Shown: positions 28,361-38,118, numbered from the stretch's first letter. The stretch is DNA of 64,000 bases from Bacteroides sp. CAG:1060_57_27 (GCA_001915575.1 MNQT01000013.1:61507-125506), one strand, 5' to 3'. Notes: generated from the sequence alone by a model not told the origin. Numbers and translations: made by a program.

Positions 28361-30760
28361 ATGAAGAAACTCGACAGGTTCATAGTCAGGTCGTTTATCG
28401 CACCGTTCATCGCGATACTTGTCGTGGTGGTCTTCATCCTGATGCTGCAGTTCCTCTGGGTCTATATCGACGACCTCGTCGGCAAGGGCCTGGGACTGGG
28501 CATAATACTGGAATTCCTGATGTGGGGGGCATGCACCATACTCCCCCTGTCGCTGCCCCTGGCCACCCTGCTGGCGTCGGTAATGGTGGTGGGACAGATG
28601 TCCGAGAACAACGAGATGCTGGCGATAAAGGCTTCCGGCGTCCCGTTCTCCAGGATAATCGCCCCGCTCATCGTGACTTCCGTATTCATAGCCGCCGGGG
28701 CGTTCTTCATCGGCAACCACCTGGTGCCCAAGGCCTGGGGAGAGATATACACCCTGCGCGACGACATCCTGCACACCAAGAACGAGATCAAGATACCGTC
28801 GGGAGTGTTCTACGACGGCATCGAAGGCTACATAATGAGGGTGACGGACCAGGACAAGCAGAGCGGTATGATGTACGGCGTGACCGTCTATGACCACACC
28901 GACAACAAGGCCAACACCTCCGTGACCTTCTCAGACTCGGCGCTGATAAAGATTTCGGACAGCAAGGACTACCTGACATTCACCCTTTTCAACGGGACCA
29001 GCTATCAGGAGGACAACAATGTCCGTACAGCCGACACGAGCCTCGTGCTCAACAGGATACGCTTCAGCCGGCAGGACCTCGTGATCCCGCTGTCGAACTA
29101 CAGGTTCGAGAAGTCCGACACCGTACGCTTCGGCGACCAGGCCAAGGCCATGAGCGTAAGGCAGCTCAAGACCGAGAGCGACTCGCTCCACAGGGAACTG
29201 GACACCCTCGCCGTGCGGCACTACATCACGGCGACGAAGCTCAACACCTTCACGATGAGCAAGCAGCTCGACACCGCGCGCAGGAGTCCTGACCGGGCAT
29301 GGTTCCGCAGCGACAGCCTCGGCAAGTGGGGCAGCCTCAACGAGACAGGGCTCGCATACCGCCGCGCGGCCGACAACGCCAGCCGCTTCGCCACGGAAAT
29401 CAACTCGATGAAGTTCGACGTCTACGAAGAGCAGTTCTATGTCCGCAACGACGACATCGAGCTGCTGAAGAAATTCTCGCAGGCCCTGGCCTGCATAATA
29501 CTGTTCTTCATTGGGGCACCGCTGGGTTCGCTCGTGAAGAAAGGCGGCCTCGGGGTCAGCGCGATTATCGCCGCCCTGTTCTTCGTGCTCTACTGGGTGG
29601 TGGACATCTCGGGAACGAGACTCGCCTCCAACGGCAGTACGAGCGCCGCAATGGGAGCGTTCATATCGGCCCTCGTGCTCACGCCAATTGGGGCGCTGCT
29701 CACATGGTGCGCCGTCAACGATTCAGACCTTTTCAACATGGACAGCATCAAATCACACTGGAGGTTGTGGAAGAGCAAGGTGGAACGCTTCTTCCGCCCT
29801 GTCCGCATAGTCTACATGGGTACGCCCGAGTTCGCCGTCGAGCCGCTCGACCGCCTGATAAAGGCCGGATATAAGGTAGTCGGGGTCGTGACCGTCGCCG
29901 ACAAGCCCAGCGGACGCGGACTCAAGGTAAACGAGAGCGCGGTAAAGAGATACGCGGTGGAGCACGGCATTCCGGTCCTGCAGCCGCTGAAACTCAAGGA
30001 TCCCGGCTTCCTCGACGCGCTGAAAGCCTGGAAAGCCGACCTGTTCGTCGTAGTGGCGTTCAGGATGCTTCCCGAAGAAGTATGGAAGATGCCGAGGCTC
30101 GGCACCTTCAACCTGCACGCTGCCCTGCTGCCCCAGTACAGGGGCGCCGCACCTATCAACTGGGCCGTGATCAACGGAGAGAAAATCACCGGCGTGACCA
30201 CCTTCATGATAGACAAGGACATCGACACCGGAGGCATAATACTGCGCCAGGAGTGCCGCATAGGGCCTGACGACACGGCAGGCGACGTCCACGACCGCCT
30301 GATGCAGGCAGGTGCCGAGCTCGTCGTGCAGACGGTCGAGGGCCTCATACAGCACAATGTGGAGACCCGCGTACAGCGTTCTTTCATACAGGGTTCGGAG
30401 GTGCTCAAGCCCGCGCCCAAACTCACACGCGAGACCTGCCGCATAGACTGGAACGCACAGACCGAGACTGTCCGCAACCTGATACGCGGACTCAGCCCCC
30501 ACCCCGCAGCCTTCACCGAACTGCTGCGCGAAGGCAGCGAAGAGCCCCTGACGCTCAAGGTATTCCGCGCAGAGAAGATCGCCCTCTCCGGACTGCCGGG
30601 ACAGATACTCACCGACGGCAAGAGCTATTTCGCGATAGCGACCGCCGACGGAGCGCTGAACCTTACCGACCTCCAGCTTTCCGGAAAGAAACGCATGGAT
30701 GTACAGACTTTCCTCAGAGGATTCAAGGACCCCGATAAATATACCGTAAAGACATGTTGA
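28361..30760 (+). CDS. LptF/LptG-type permease fused in frame to methionyl-tRNA formyltransferase
   Basis: A single open frame of 799 residues. Residues 1 to about 458 form an LptF/LptG (YjgP/YjgQ) permease: three N-terminal helices, a large periplasmic beta domain (about 130-370) and three C-terminal helices; its role would be lipopolysaccharide transport. Residues 482-799 are a complete Fmt: RIVYMGTPEFAV, the catalytic N-x-H in FNLHAALLPQYRGAAP, and the Asp in IDTGG. Nothing resembling a stop or a normal Fmt start lies at the junction; the nearest in-frame ATG (29738, residue 460) could allow separate Fmt synthesis. LptG C-termini are cytoplasmic, so the topology permits a working enzyme. 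A lost stop from assembly error is the main alternative. Confidence 0.88.
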   Translation: MKKLDRFIVRSFIAPFIAILVVVVFILMLQFLWVYIDDLVGKGLGLGIILEFLMWGACTILPLSLPLATLLASVMVVGQMSENNEMLAIKASGVPFSRIIAPLIVTSVFIAAGAFFIGNHLVPKAWGEIYTLRDDILHTKNEIKIPSGVFYDGIEGYIMRVTDQDKQSGMMYGVTVYDHTDNKANTSVTFSDSALIKISDSKDYLTFTLFNGTSYQEDNNVRTADTSLVLNRIRFSRQDLVIPLSNYRFEKSDTVRFGDQAKAMSVRQLKTESDSLHRELDTLAVRHYITATKLNTFTMSKQLDTARRSPDRAWFRSDSLGKWGSLNETGLAYRRAADNASRFATEINSMKFDVYEEQFYVRNDDIELLKKFSQALACIILFFIGAPLGSLVKKGGLGVSAIIAALFFVLYWVVDISGTRLASNGSTSAAMGAFISALVLTPIGALLTWCAVNDSDLFNMDSIKSHWRLWKSKVERFFRPVRIVYMGTPEFAVEPLDRLIKAGYKVVGVVTVADKPSGRGLKVNESAVKRYAVEHGIPVLQPLKLKDPGFLDALKAWKADLFVVVAFRMLPEEVWKMPRLGTFNLHAALLPQYRGAAPINWAVINGEKITGVTTFMIDKDIDTGGIILRQECRIGPDDTAGDVHDRLMQAGAELVVQTVEGLIQHNVETRVQRSFIQGSEVLKPAPKLTRETCRIDWNAQTETVRNLIRGLSPHPAAFTELLREGSEEPLTLKVFRAEKIALSGLPGQILTDGKSYFAIATADGALNLTDLQLSGKKRMDVQTFLRGFKDPDKYTVKTC

Positions 30761-32358
30761 GAAAAATCAGGATCACACTTGCCCTGATATTTGCGGCAGG
30801 CATCACACTGCTCTTCTGCGGCATAGGCTCAGAATGGTGGGGTTGGATGGCCGGCCTGCAGTTCCTGCCGTCCTGCCTGGCCCTGAACTTCGGAGCAATC
30901 GCGCTCATCTTGCTGCTGACCTTCGTCTTCGGACGGCTGTACTGCTCGGTGATATGCCCTCTGGGCGTATACCAGGACCTTGTCGTCTTCCTCAGGCGCA
31001 GCTACGGACGCATCGCCGACGGGCGCAGGGCGGCAAAGCTCAAGGCAATGAAAGACAAAGGCTTGAAACCCACGTCCGTGAAACCCTCCGCCGCCAAGGT
31101 GTTCGGCTACAGGAAAGAGCACAAGGCCGTGCGCTACGCGGTGCTCGCATTCGCTCTCGTGTGCGCGTTCACCTCGCTGCAGTTCCTGCTCGCGCTGATA
31201 GCCCCCTACAGCGCCTACGGCAGGATGGTCCATGCGGCCGCAGGGCTGTTCGGAGCAGACGGGGTCGGAGCGCCTCTCGCAATTACCGCCGCCGTCACCT
31301 TCGCGGTAATCACCTTCCTCGCATGGAAGCGCGGACGCGCATACTGCAACACGATCTGCCCCGTCGGGACGACGCTCAGCCTGGTATCCCGCTTCTCGCT
31401 GTTCAGACCTGTAATCGACGAGAGCAAGTGCATCTCATGCGGCAGATGCTATAAGAGGTGCAAGGCAAGCTGCATCGACGGACAGGCCCACAGGATAGAC
31501 TACTCTCGCTGCCTCGTATGCTTCGACTGCCTCGACAACTGCACCGAAGGCGCGCTGAAATACAGGTTCGTCGGCCTTCGCGGCGCAGGCATGGGCCCGA
31601 TCTCCGGAAGCGCCCCTGGCAAAGGAGGGACCCCCGACAAGCCCGGGAAAGGCGGCTCCGGCCCGAAGGACAGAGGCAGGGCCGGGACAGGCTCCGGCCG
31701 TGCAGGAAGCAGCGCCTCCGCTGCGCCGGCAGACACTTCCAGGAGAGCGTTCCTGACTACGGCTGCCGTCGCCGGAGCGACACTGACGCTGGGCGCACAG
31801 AACAAGCGCCTCGACGGCGGACTGGCACCGGTGATAGACAAGCAGGCTCCCGCGCGCAGCGAAAGGCTGGTTCCTCCCGGAGCGCTGAGCGTAAGGAACT
31901 TCTACGACAGGTGCACGGCCTGCCAACTGTGCGTGAGCAACTGCCCGGGCGGCGTGCTGCGCCCCTCTACTGACCTCGGGCACTTCCTCCAGCCCCAAAT
32001 GGGATATGAGAACGGCTACTGCCGCCCCGAATGCACGAAATGCGGAGAACTCTGCCCCGCAGGCGCGATAAGTCCGATAAGCCGCGAAGAGAAGACGACA
32101 GTCAAGATAGGCACGGCGAGGGTCGATTTCGAACTCTGCTTCGCCGCGAATGGAAAGGAGAACTGCGGCAACTGCGCGCGGCACTGCCCTTCAGGCGCAA
32201 TCAGAATGGTGGACAGGCATAGCGACGGCCGCAGGATTCCGGTAGTCAGCGAAGAACAGTGCACAGGCTGCGGCGCCTGCGAGTTCCTCTGCCCGTCAAG
32301 GCCGATAAGCGCGATAACTGTCGACGGATTGTCAATACACAGGACCAAAACCCGGTAA
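30754..32358 (+). CDS. NapH/NapG-like membrane polyferredoxin
   Basis: A 534-residue redox protein. Residues 1-200 hold about four membrane helices with NapH-like motifs (GRLYCSVICPLG; GRAYCNTICPVG). Two [4Fe-4S] motifs follow (CISCGRCYKRC, CLVCFDCLDNC), then a Gly/Pro/Ser-rich linker (about 280-325). An internal twin-arginine stretch SRRAFLTTAAVAGA starts at residue 329, followed by a NapG/MauM-like ferredoxin half with CTACQLCVSNC, CTKCGELC, CGNCARHC and CTGCGACEFLC. It overlaps the fmt end by 7 nt and the aldo/keto reductase starts 4 nt later, so electron transfer to that protein is plausible but inferred. Confidence 0.85.
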   Translation: MLRKIRITLALIFAAGITLLFCGIGSEWWGWMAGLQFLPSCLALNFGAIALILLLTFVFGRLYCSVICPLGVYQDLVVFLRRSYGRIADGRRAAKLKAMKDKGLKPTSVKPSAAKVFGYRKEHKAVRYAVLAFALVCAFTSLQFLLALIAPYSAYGRMVHAAAGLFGADGVGAPLAITAAVTFAVITFLAWKRGRAYCNTICPVGTTLSLVSRFSLFRPVIDESKCISCGRCYKRCKASCIDGQAHRIDYSRCLVCFDCLDNCTEGALKYRFVGLRGAGMGPISGSAPGKGGTPDKPGKGGSGPKDRGRAGTGSGRAGSSASAAPADTSRRAFLTTAAVAGATLTLGAQNKRLDGGLAPVIDKQAPARSERLVPPGALSVRNFYDRCTACQLCVSNCPGGVLRPSTDLGHFLQPQMGYENGYCRPECTKCGELCPAGAISPISREEKTTVKIGTARVDFELCFAANGKENCGNCARHCPSGAIRMVDRHSDGRRIPVVSEEQCTGCGACEFLCPSRPISAITVDGLSIHRTKTR

Positions 32359-32362
32359 CGAA

Positions 32363-33700
32363 ATGGACAGACGAGAATTCTTGAAGACGGCAGGCGGCGG
32401 CGCGGCGGCGCTCGCGCTTGCATCATGCACGGGTAGCACCGGCAGGGGCGGCGACGGCAACAGGCACAGACTCGCCGCAGAAGGACAGATGCCCCAGCGT
32501 GCCGAGGGTGTCGGACTGCTCGGATACGGCTGCATGCGCTGGCCCACCGTCCAGGGCGAGGACGGCAGGCAGCACATCGACCAGCAGGAGGTCAACCGCC
32601 TCGTGGACTATGCCCTCGAGCATGGGGTGAACTATTTCGATACCTCTCCCGCCTATCTTGAGGGAGACAGCGAAAGGGCCACGGCCGAAGCGCTCAACCG
32701 CTATCCGAGAGAAAGGTGGCTGCTCGCGACCAAGCTGTCCAACTTCTCCGACGCAAGCTACGACAACTCGGTACTGATGTACCGCAGGTCGCTGGAAATA
32801 TTCAACACCGACCATATCGACTACTACCTGCTGCACTCCATAAGCGGAGAGGGAGCGTTCAACCAGAGATTCGGCTCCACCGGCATAATGGACTTCCTCC
32901 TGAAAGAAAGGGAACTCGGGCACATACGCAACCTCGGCTTCTCGTTCCACGGCCCAGACAGCGGATTCGACGAACTCATGGCCCTGCACGACAGGTATCA
33001 CTGGGACTTCGTGCAGATACAGATGAACTACGTCGACTGGACGCACGCCGGAAGAGGCAATGCCAACGCCGAGTACATGTACGGAGAACTCGACCGCAGA
33101 GGCATCCCCATAATCATAATGGAGCCCCTGCGCGGAGGACGGCTCGCAGACCTGCCCGCAGGAGTGTCGGACAGGATGAAGGCCCGCGAACCGGAGAAAT
33201 CGCTCGCTTCCTGGGCCTTCCGCTTCGCCGCCAGCTTCCCCCGGGTGATATGCGTGCTCAGCGGCATGACCTATATGGAGCACCTGCAGGACAATGTCTC
33301 CACCTTCCTCGGACTCGAGGAACTTACAGACGAGGAGAAGGCGTTCCTCGAGTCGGTCGCAGAGCAAATGGAGAACTATCCCCTCGTAGGCTGCACCGCA
33401 TGCCAGTACTGCATGCCCTGCCCCTACGGCATCAACATCCCCGCGATATTCAAGTTCTACAACGACAACGTGAACGCCGGCACCTATGTGACGGACAAGG
33501 AACAGGAAGGCTATGCAAGGCTCAGACGCCGCTACCTGCTCGCCTACGACAAGGCAATCCCCACCGTGCGCCAGGCCGACCACTGCATCAACTGCGGCAG
33601 ATGCGTCGAAGCCTGCCCCCAGCACATCGCGATACCACGCGAACTGCGCCGCATCGACCGCTACATAGAAAAGCTCCGGCAGGAGACGCTTGACCTATAA
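32363..33700 (+). CDS. Tat-exported lipoprotein aldo/keto reductase with ferredoxin tail
   Basis: A 445-residue protein. The N-terminus MDRREFLKTAGGGAAALALASC combines a twin-arginine motif with a lipobox (ASC, lipidated Cys near 22), so it should be Tat-exported and membrane-anchored. The centre is an aldo/keto reductase barrel (YFDTSPAYLEGDSE; GFSFHGPD). The C-terminal part has CTACQYCMPCPYG and CINCGRCVEACPQ Fe-S motifs. It is the probable partner of the preceding polyferredoxin; substrate unknown. Confidence 0.88.
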   Translation: MDRREFLKTAGGGAAALALASCTGSTGRGGDGNRHRLAAEGQMPQRAEGVGLLGYGCMRWPTVQGEDGRQHIDQQEVNRLVDYALEHGVNYFDTSPAYLEGDSERATAEALNRYPRERWLLATKLSNFSDASYDNSVLMYRRSLEIFNTDHIDYYLLHSISGEGAFNQRFGSTGIMDFLLKERELGHIRNLGFSFHGPDSGFDELMALHDRYHWDFVQIQMNYVDWTHAGRGNANAEYMYGELDRRGIPIIIMEPLRGGRLADLPAGVSDRMKAREPEKSLASWAFRFAASFPRVICVLSGMTYMEHLQDNVSTFLGLEELTDEEKAFLESVAEQMENYPLVGCTACQYCMPCPYGINIPAIFKFYNDNVNAGTYVTDKEQEGYARLRRRYLLAYDKAIPTVRQADHCINCGRCVEACPQHIAIPRELRRIDRYIEKLRQETLDL

Positions 33701-33725
33701 TTGAGAAAACCAGCAGAAGACAACG

Positions 33726-33767
33726 GACCCGGCCTCTTATCCGCACACAGGATAAAAAGGCCGGGTC
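33726..33767. terminator. Bidirectional hairpin terminator
   Basis: Arms GACCCGGCCTCTTATCC and GGATAAAAAGGCCGGGTC pair almost fully around a 7-nt loop. It lies between the convergent ends of the aldo/keto reductase gene and the PorV-like gene and can serve both. Confidence 0.75.
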
Positions 33768-33800
33768 TGCCAATATGTGATTAAAAACGCAGTCCCTGCG

Positions 33801-34721
33801 TCAGAACGCGTAGCTCAGGCTGAATACGAGACTGTTGCCGATAGGCGTGTCTGCAGCCGGGATGATATAGGCCGCCTCGATGCCGACACCCCAGAGCCGC
33901 AGGCCGGCTCCGCAGGAGGCAAAGGCCGGGATAGGTGCGGTGCGTGTGGCATAGCGGTAACCGGCGCGCAGGAAAGCGAGGTCCCTGAAGGAGTACTCGG
34001 CTCCGAGTGCGGCGGAGAATGCACCGGTGAAGTATGCGTTGCAGTCAAGCGCGGCCGAAAGCGAGTGGTTCTCCGAGAAGCCGAACTCATACGCTCCGGA
34101 CAGGAGCGCCGACGAGGGCAGGGCGTACTTCGTTCCGGAGATCCCCTTCACCGAAGGCCCGAGATCTTCGACTCCGAGCGAGAGGGACAGCGGACCGCGG
34201 GAGTATGCCGCATACAGCGATGCCGCGAAACCGTTATAGTTCTGCTCGGAGGTCAGCGAACTTTCGAGATACTCGAGCACTGCACCTATCGAGAAGTCGC
34301 CGGGCAGCCTGAAGCCCGCGCCGAGCGAGAGCTTCATGTCGGACGGGGCGAAAGTGCCCTCGAGCCCGCCGTGGTCGTCGATCACCTCGTAGGGAGAGTG
34401 GAATATGCCCGAGTAGGCCACTCCAATGCCGAAGCGGCCGGAGTTGTACGCAGCAGAGGCGGAAGCCCTCGAGCTGGACGCGCCATCGGGCATCCAGCGG
34501 CCGTATGTAGCCCGGGCACCGACCGTCTGGCCAGAGAAGACCGTCACGGAAGGGTTGTAGAGTGCCGTGCGGGCTATGTCAGAAGGCAGGCTCTTGCCGG
34601 CTCCGGCCATGGCCGCGCTGCCGGCGTCGAAGTCGAACGCCGCGAAATCGAAAGCAGTATTCTGCGCGTGTCCGGCCGATACGGCCAGGACAGAGATAAG
34701 CATCACAAATATCTTTTTCAT
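33801..34721 (-). CDS. PorV/PorQ-like outer-membrane barrel, locus A
   Basis: A 306-residue protein with a Sec signal (MKKIFVMLISVLAVSAGHAQ) and beta-strand repeats ending in a C-terminal Phe (LVFSLSYAF). The early stretch SAAMAGAGKSLPSDIARTALYNPSV matches the PorV/PorQ pattern of type IX secretion, where PorV shuttles CTD-bearing cargo to the attachment machinery. It is shorter than canonical PorV. The adjacent CTD-bearing protease (6 nt upstream) suggests a dedicated carrier. Paralogue in locus B: 50905-51825. Confidence 0.8.
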   Translation of the reverse strand: MKKIFVMLISVLAVSAGHAQNTAFDFAAFDFDAGSAAMAGAGKSLPSDIARTALYNPSVTVFSGQTVGARATYGRWMPDGASSSRASASAAYNSGRFGIGVAYSGIFHSPYEVIDDHGGLEGTFAPSDMKLSLGAGFRLPGDFSIGAVLEYLESSLTSEQNYNGFAASLYAAYSRGPLSLSLGVEDLGPSVKGISGTKYALPSSALLSGAYEFGFSENHSLSAALDCNAYFTGAFSAALGAEYSFRDLAFLRAGYRYATRTAPIPAFASCGAGLRLWGVGIEAAYIIPAADTPIGNSLVFSLSYAF

Positions 34722-34727
34722 AATACG

Positions 34728-37322
34728 CTACAGTTTAACTATACTCTTCTCGACAGACACCTCGCCGAACTCCACCGTAACGGTATATTCGCCAGGAGCG
34801 ATGCCGGATGCGTCCACGCGGACGGGATTGAAAGCGCTCGCTTCGAACTCAGCCTCATATACCGTCCGGCCAGTCACTGCCGATACCACCCTGATATCTA
34901 CAGCCTCGAGCTCCTCGCCCGTTCCCACCGTGAAGTAGTCGCTGACCTGGGTCGGGTAGAGGTCGACCAGCTCGCCGTCACGCCTAACGACAATATTGAA
35001 CGTCTGCTGCACCGAGGCGTTCCTCGGGTCGGATGCCGTCACACCCACCTCGGCTGTCCCGGGATTCATAGCCACGACATACAGCCTGCTTCCGTCGGTA
35101 GTCACATGTGCGCCGGAAGAATTGGTGTTGGTCACGCTGTAAGTGAGGGCGTCACCGTCGGGGTCGGAGAAGAACTCCGACAGCACGAACTCTTCCTGCT
35201 CCCTGACATGATACAGGCGGTTGCCTATGGACGAGACGACAGCGGGTGCGTTGTTCTCCAGGAGAGTATAGTGCAGCACGTACTCAGAGGCGGCACCGTA
35301 CTCGTCGGTCACCGTGAGGACGCCCGCGTAGGTGCCGGCCTCGGCCTTGCTGCCGTCGATATACACGCGGAACCCGGCCTCGCCGTACGCGCCGTAGCTC
35401 TCGGCAGCAGAGCCGGGCTCATAAGAAGTGCCGAGTCCGTGGCCGTCAGGGTCGCTGAGCGAGAATATGACCTCGAACTTCCCCGAAGCGTTGAGCGCTA
35501 TGCCGTCCGTATCCCTGTCAGGCTCTATCACCGGAGCGTTGTTGCCGCCGGTCCTCACCTGTACGGGTGCAGGGAAGCCGCCGAAGAAGCCGCCGTAGTT
35601 ATAGGGCACGACGGTAAGGTAGTAGTCAGAGTCGAAGTCGAGCCCCGTGACCCTGGCGGTCGCCGTCTCGCCCGGCCTCATCGAGGACGTCACCACATCG
35701 GTGATAACCAGCGACCTGTCCGGATTGGAAGGATCGAGGTTCTCTATCAGGGACCTGTCCTTGCCGGTGAACACCATGGCTCCGTAGGCAGGCGTCGTTC
35801 CGTCTTCCTTAGCGGGAACCGCCCAGCTTACATTCACGGAATTGGACTCCGCCTCGGCATCTATCTCCGTAATGGCTCCGGGTTCCGACTCGTTGCCGTA
35901 GGAGAGCGCTCCGAGCACGTCAAGCATGGGACCCACCGAAGAATTTCCCATGACCTCGTGGTCGGCTCCGCCCAGCAGGCAGTCCACGAGCATATCGTTG
36001 GTGAAACCGTACCCGCCCCTTATGGAAAGTATCAGGGCTGCCGCGCCGCTGACATGGGGACAGGCCATGGAGGTGCCGCTCATCGAACCGTAACCGTCGG
36101 CGAAGCAGCTGAACACATCGGAGCCCGGGGCACAGATGTCTACCCAGTCGCCGTAGTTAGAGAAACTCGAACGGGATCCGTATTTGTCGACCGAGCCCAC
36201 CGCCACTACCCTCTCGTAGCTCGCAGGCAGGCCGTAGGGGATGCTCTCGTTGCCGGCAGAGAAGAACACAACTCCGCCCTTCATGGGAGAGTCGGGAAGC
36301 TGGTTGCCGGCATTGTCGCAGCCCGCGTTGTCGATGAAATAGTCTATCGCGGCCTTGAGCGAAGAGCTGAGCCTGTCGTTCTTGGCAGTTTCCAGCTCGT
36401 CACCGGTCACGCGGCCGTCCTCATTGATGTCATAGACATAGCCCCAGCTGTTCTGGCATATCACGGCACCGGCATCGGCCGCATAGCGTATTGCGTCGGC
36501 GCTGTTGCCCCCCATATCGCCGATGAAAATCTGGCAGGAGATTATCTTCACGCCGGGGATGCCCGCAGCGGCGTCTCCGCCCGCGATACCGCACACGCCT
36601 ACTCCGTTATTGTTAGAGGCCGCTATCACTCCGGACACATGGTGGCCGTGGTCGCCCGGCACGATCACCGAACCCATAACGAAATCGCGGCTGCCGTCCG
36701 TCCCGAAGGGCTGTACCGTAGGCAGGTCCTCATGGCCAGTGCCCACACCCTCGTCCACTACGGCCACTTTGACGTTGTCAGAGCCGCAGCCGTAGCTGTT
36801 CCACACCTCCTCCACGTTGATGTCGAATCCGGAATCCTGGTGCAGGCCCCACTGGCGCGGGAAATAGGGGTCGTCGAAGTCGTTGAGCCCTATCCTGCGG
36901 CATGGCTCCGCCAGCTCGATTCCGGGCACCGAGGCCAGGTCGTCGGCGGCCTTCGTCATAGGAAGGGCGGATGAAGCGTCGAGAGTTACCCTGTACCAGA
37001 GGTGCAGGCCCGCACGGCGCTGCCTGTCCAGATACCTCTCGTCTTCTCCGAATATCCTCTCCACGGATACGATGCCCAGCTCGTCCACGAGTTCGTTGAA
37101 GGGCATCGACTTGGTGTAGACCTTGCCGGCGGCAAAGTCTCCGGCCAGTTCAGCAGCCGTCTCTTCCGAGAACTTCACGTCGATTTCCGACGTATACAGA
37201 GCCTGCTCCACCGCGTCCGGAGCCGTCTCGGGCTCCATGGGAACCGAGGGTTCGAGCACGTTGCACGAGACAAGGCACAGAGCCGCCGTCAGACAGGGCG
37301 GCAAAACACGAAATTTCTTCAT
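34728..37322 (-). CDS. Subtilisin-like (S8) protease with T9SS sorting domain, locus A
   Basis: An 864-residue surface protease. The signal ends in a lipobox-like LVSC (C20). A propeptide region (about 40-145) is followed by the S8 domain with D190 (VVDEG), H225 (GDHGHH), oxyanion N358 (SAGNES) and S418 (GTSMACPH). Then come an Fn3-like domain and cadherin-like modules (SDPDGHGL, SDPDGDALTYS). Residues from about 786 (VDLYPTQVSDYF) to the end (EKSIVKL) form a type A T9SS sorting domain. Combining a lipobox with a CTD is unusual. Paralogue: 51831-54212. Confidence 0.9.
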   Translation of the reverse strand: MKKFRVLPPCLTAALCLVSCNVLEPSVPMEPETAPDAVEQALYTSEIDVKFSEETAAELAGDFAAGKVYTKSMPFNELVDELGIVSVERIFGEDERYLDRQRRAGLHLWYRVTLDASSALPMTKAADDLASVPGIELAEPCRRIGLNDFDDPYFPRQWGLHQDSGFDINVEEVWNSYGCGSDNVKVAVVDEGVGTGHEDLPTVQPFGTDGSRDFVMGSVIVPGDHGHHVSGVIAASNNNGVGVCGIAGGDAAAGIPGVKIISCQIFIGDMGGNSADAIRYAADAGAVICQNSWGYVYDINEDGRVTGDELETAKNDRLSSSLKAAIDYFIDNAGCDNAGNQLPDSPMKGGVVFFSAGNESIPYGLPASYERVVAVGSVDKYGSRSSFSNYGDWVDICAPGSDVFSCFADGYGSMSGTSMACPHVSGAAALILSIRGGYGFTNDMLVDCLLGGADHEVMGNSSVGPMLDVLGALSYGNESEPGAITEIDAEAESNSVNVSWAVPAKEDGTTPAYGAMVFTGKDRSLIENLDPSNPDRSLVITDVVTSSMRPGETATARVTGLDFDSDYYLTVVPYNYGGFFGGFPAPVQVRTGGNNAPVIEPDRDTDGIALNASGKFEVIFSLSDPDGHGLGTSYEPGSAAESYGAYGEAGFRVYIDGSKAEAGTYAGVLTVTDEYGAASEYVLHYTLLENNAPAVVSSIGNRLYHVREQEEFVLSEFFSDPDGDALTYSVTNTNSSGAHVTTDGSRLYVVAMNPGTAEVGVTASDPRNASVQQTFNIVVRRDGELVDLYPTQVSDYFTVGTGEELEAVDIRVVSAVTGRTVYEAEFEASAFNPVRVDASGIAPGEYTVTVEFGEVSVEKSIVKL

Positions 37323-37331
37323 ACAATCAAC

Positions 37332-38021
37332 TTATTCCATAGCGCACAGGTAGTCCGCAAGGACGGCCAGGTCGTCTATGTTATTGAACTTTATCTTGTT
37401 CTCCTTCAGGAAGCGCTTCACGGCATCCTTGTCAATGCCCGGAACCTTCAGCACGTCCGAGCGTGTGGCCGGCACGAAGGCACCTTTGTAGTACACTCCG
37501 CGCACTTCCCTGAGCACCAGAGGCTCGCCGTGCGAACGCTCCGCCGTCAGGTCGTCGAGGCTGCGGTTCACGGAATAGTCCATGCCGGAACTTATGGCCG
37601 TGAGCGACAGGTTCGAGGTAGATGCCACGGAAGACTTGCCGTAACCGATGTCGGCGCTGGACATGGCGTCGGTGTCAATGGTGACGCTGAGCAGCACCAT
37701 TGCCCTGTCCGTCTCCTTGAGCACCCTCGTCATCCTGCCTCCGACATTGCGGTACAGTTCGTCGCCTATCTCGAGCATCACCGTAGAATTGGGATCCGCC
37801 TGCATTATCACGCCGTCCTCGACATAGTGCACGCGACCGCTCACGAGGCTCACGTTGAGCCTGTCGTAGTCGATGCGCGTTCCCTGGCGGGTAAGTATGC
37901 TGCCCGGCGAGAACGTCTCGTACGCGTAGGGCCAGCTCGTCGTCGGCGTATAGGCCCCCGTCGGGATGCCGGAGAGGCACAGCAGCACCGCAACCAACAA
38001 AAATACGAATCTTTTCTGCAT
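37332..38021 (-). CDS. Exported protein of unknown function, locus A
   Basis: A 229-residue protein with a Sec signal (MQKRFVFLLVAVLLCLSGIP). I do not recognise the family. It is homologous to the locus B protein at 50186-50908: both have a PG-x(5-12)-G entry, an LNV/LNI strand, a central strand-rich part, and a C-terminal NKIKFNNIDDLAVLADYLC versus RNIRFDDRDDVTYLYDYC. I chose the ATG at 38021 because the signal peptide then begins properly. It sits 9 nt upstream of the protease gene. Confidence 0.78.
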   Translation of the reverse strand: MQKRFVFLLVAVLLCLSGIPTGAYTPTTSWPYAYETFSPGSILTRQGTRIDYDRLNVSLVSGRVHYVEDGVIMQADPNSTVMLEIGDELYRNVGGRMTRVLKETDRAMVLLSVTIDTDAMSSADIGYGKSSVASTSNLSLTAISSGMDYSVNRSLDDLTAERSHGEPLVLREVRGVYYKGAFVPATRSDVLKVPGIDKDAVKRFLKENKIKFNNIDDLAVLADYLCAME

Positions 38022-38048
38022 AATCAAAAGACAGTTTACAACATTACA

Positions 38049-38087
38049 GAAAGTCCGCACAGGCCATAAAGGCTCATACGGACTTTC
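38049..38087. promoter_or_regulatory. Hairpin between the SusCD and protease halves of locus A
   Basis: Nine-bp arms GAAAGTCCG (38049-38057) and CGGACTTTC (38079-38087) with a 21-nt loop, in the 97-nt gap after the lipoprotein gene. No T run follows, so it may attenuate, process or stabilise mRNA rather than terminate. Confidence 0.6.
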
Positions 38088-38118
38088 ATGGTATGAATTC
38101 AGTCAGTCGCCTCGGGCA

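Noticed and set aside
33777-36974. Very long open frame antisense to the locus A protease gene
   Set aside because: Composition is odd (rich in Arg, His, Gly, Val) with no domain, whereas the opposite strand encodes a complete S8 protease with intact catalytic residues. High GC leaves antisense frames open.
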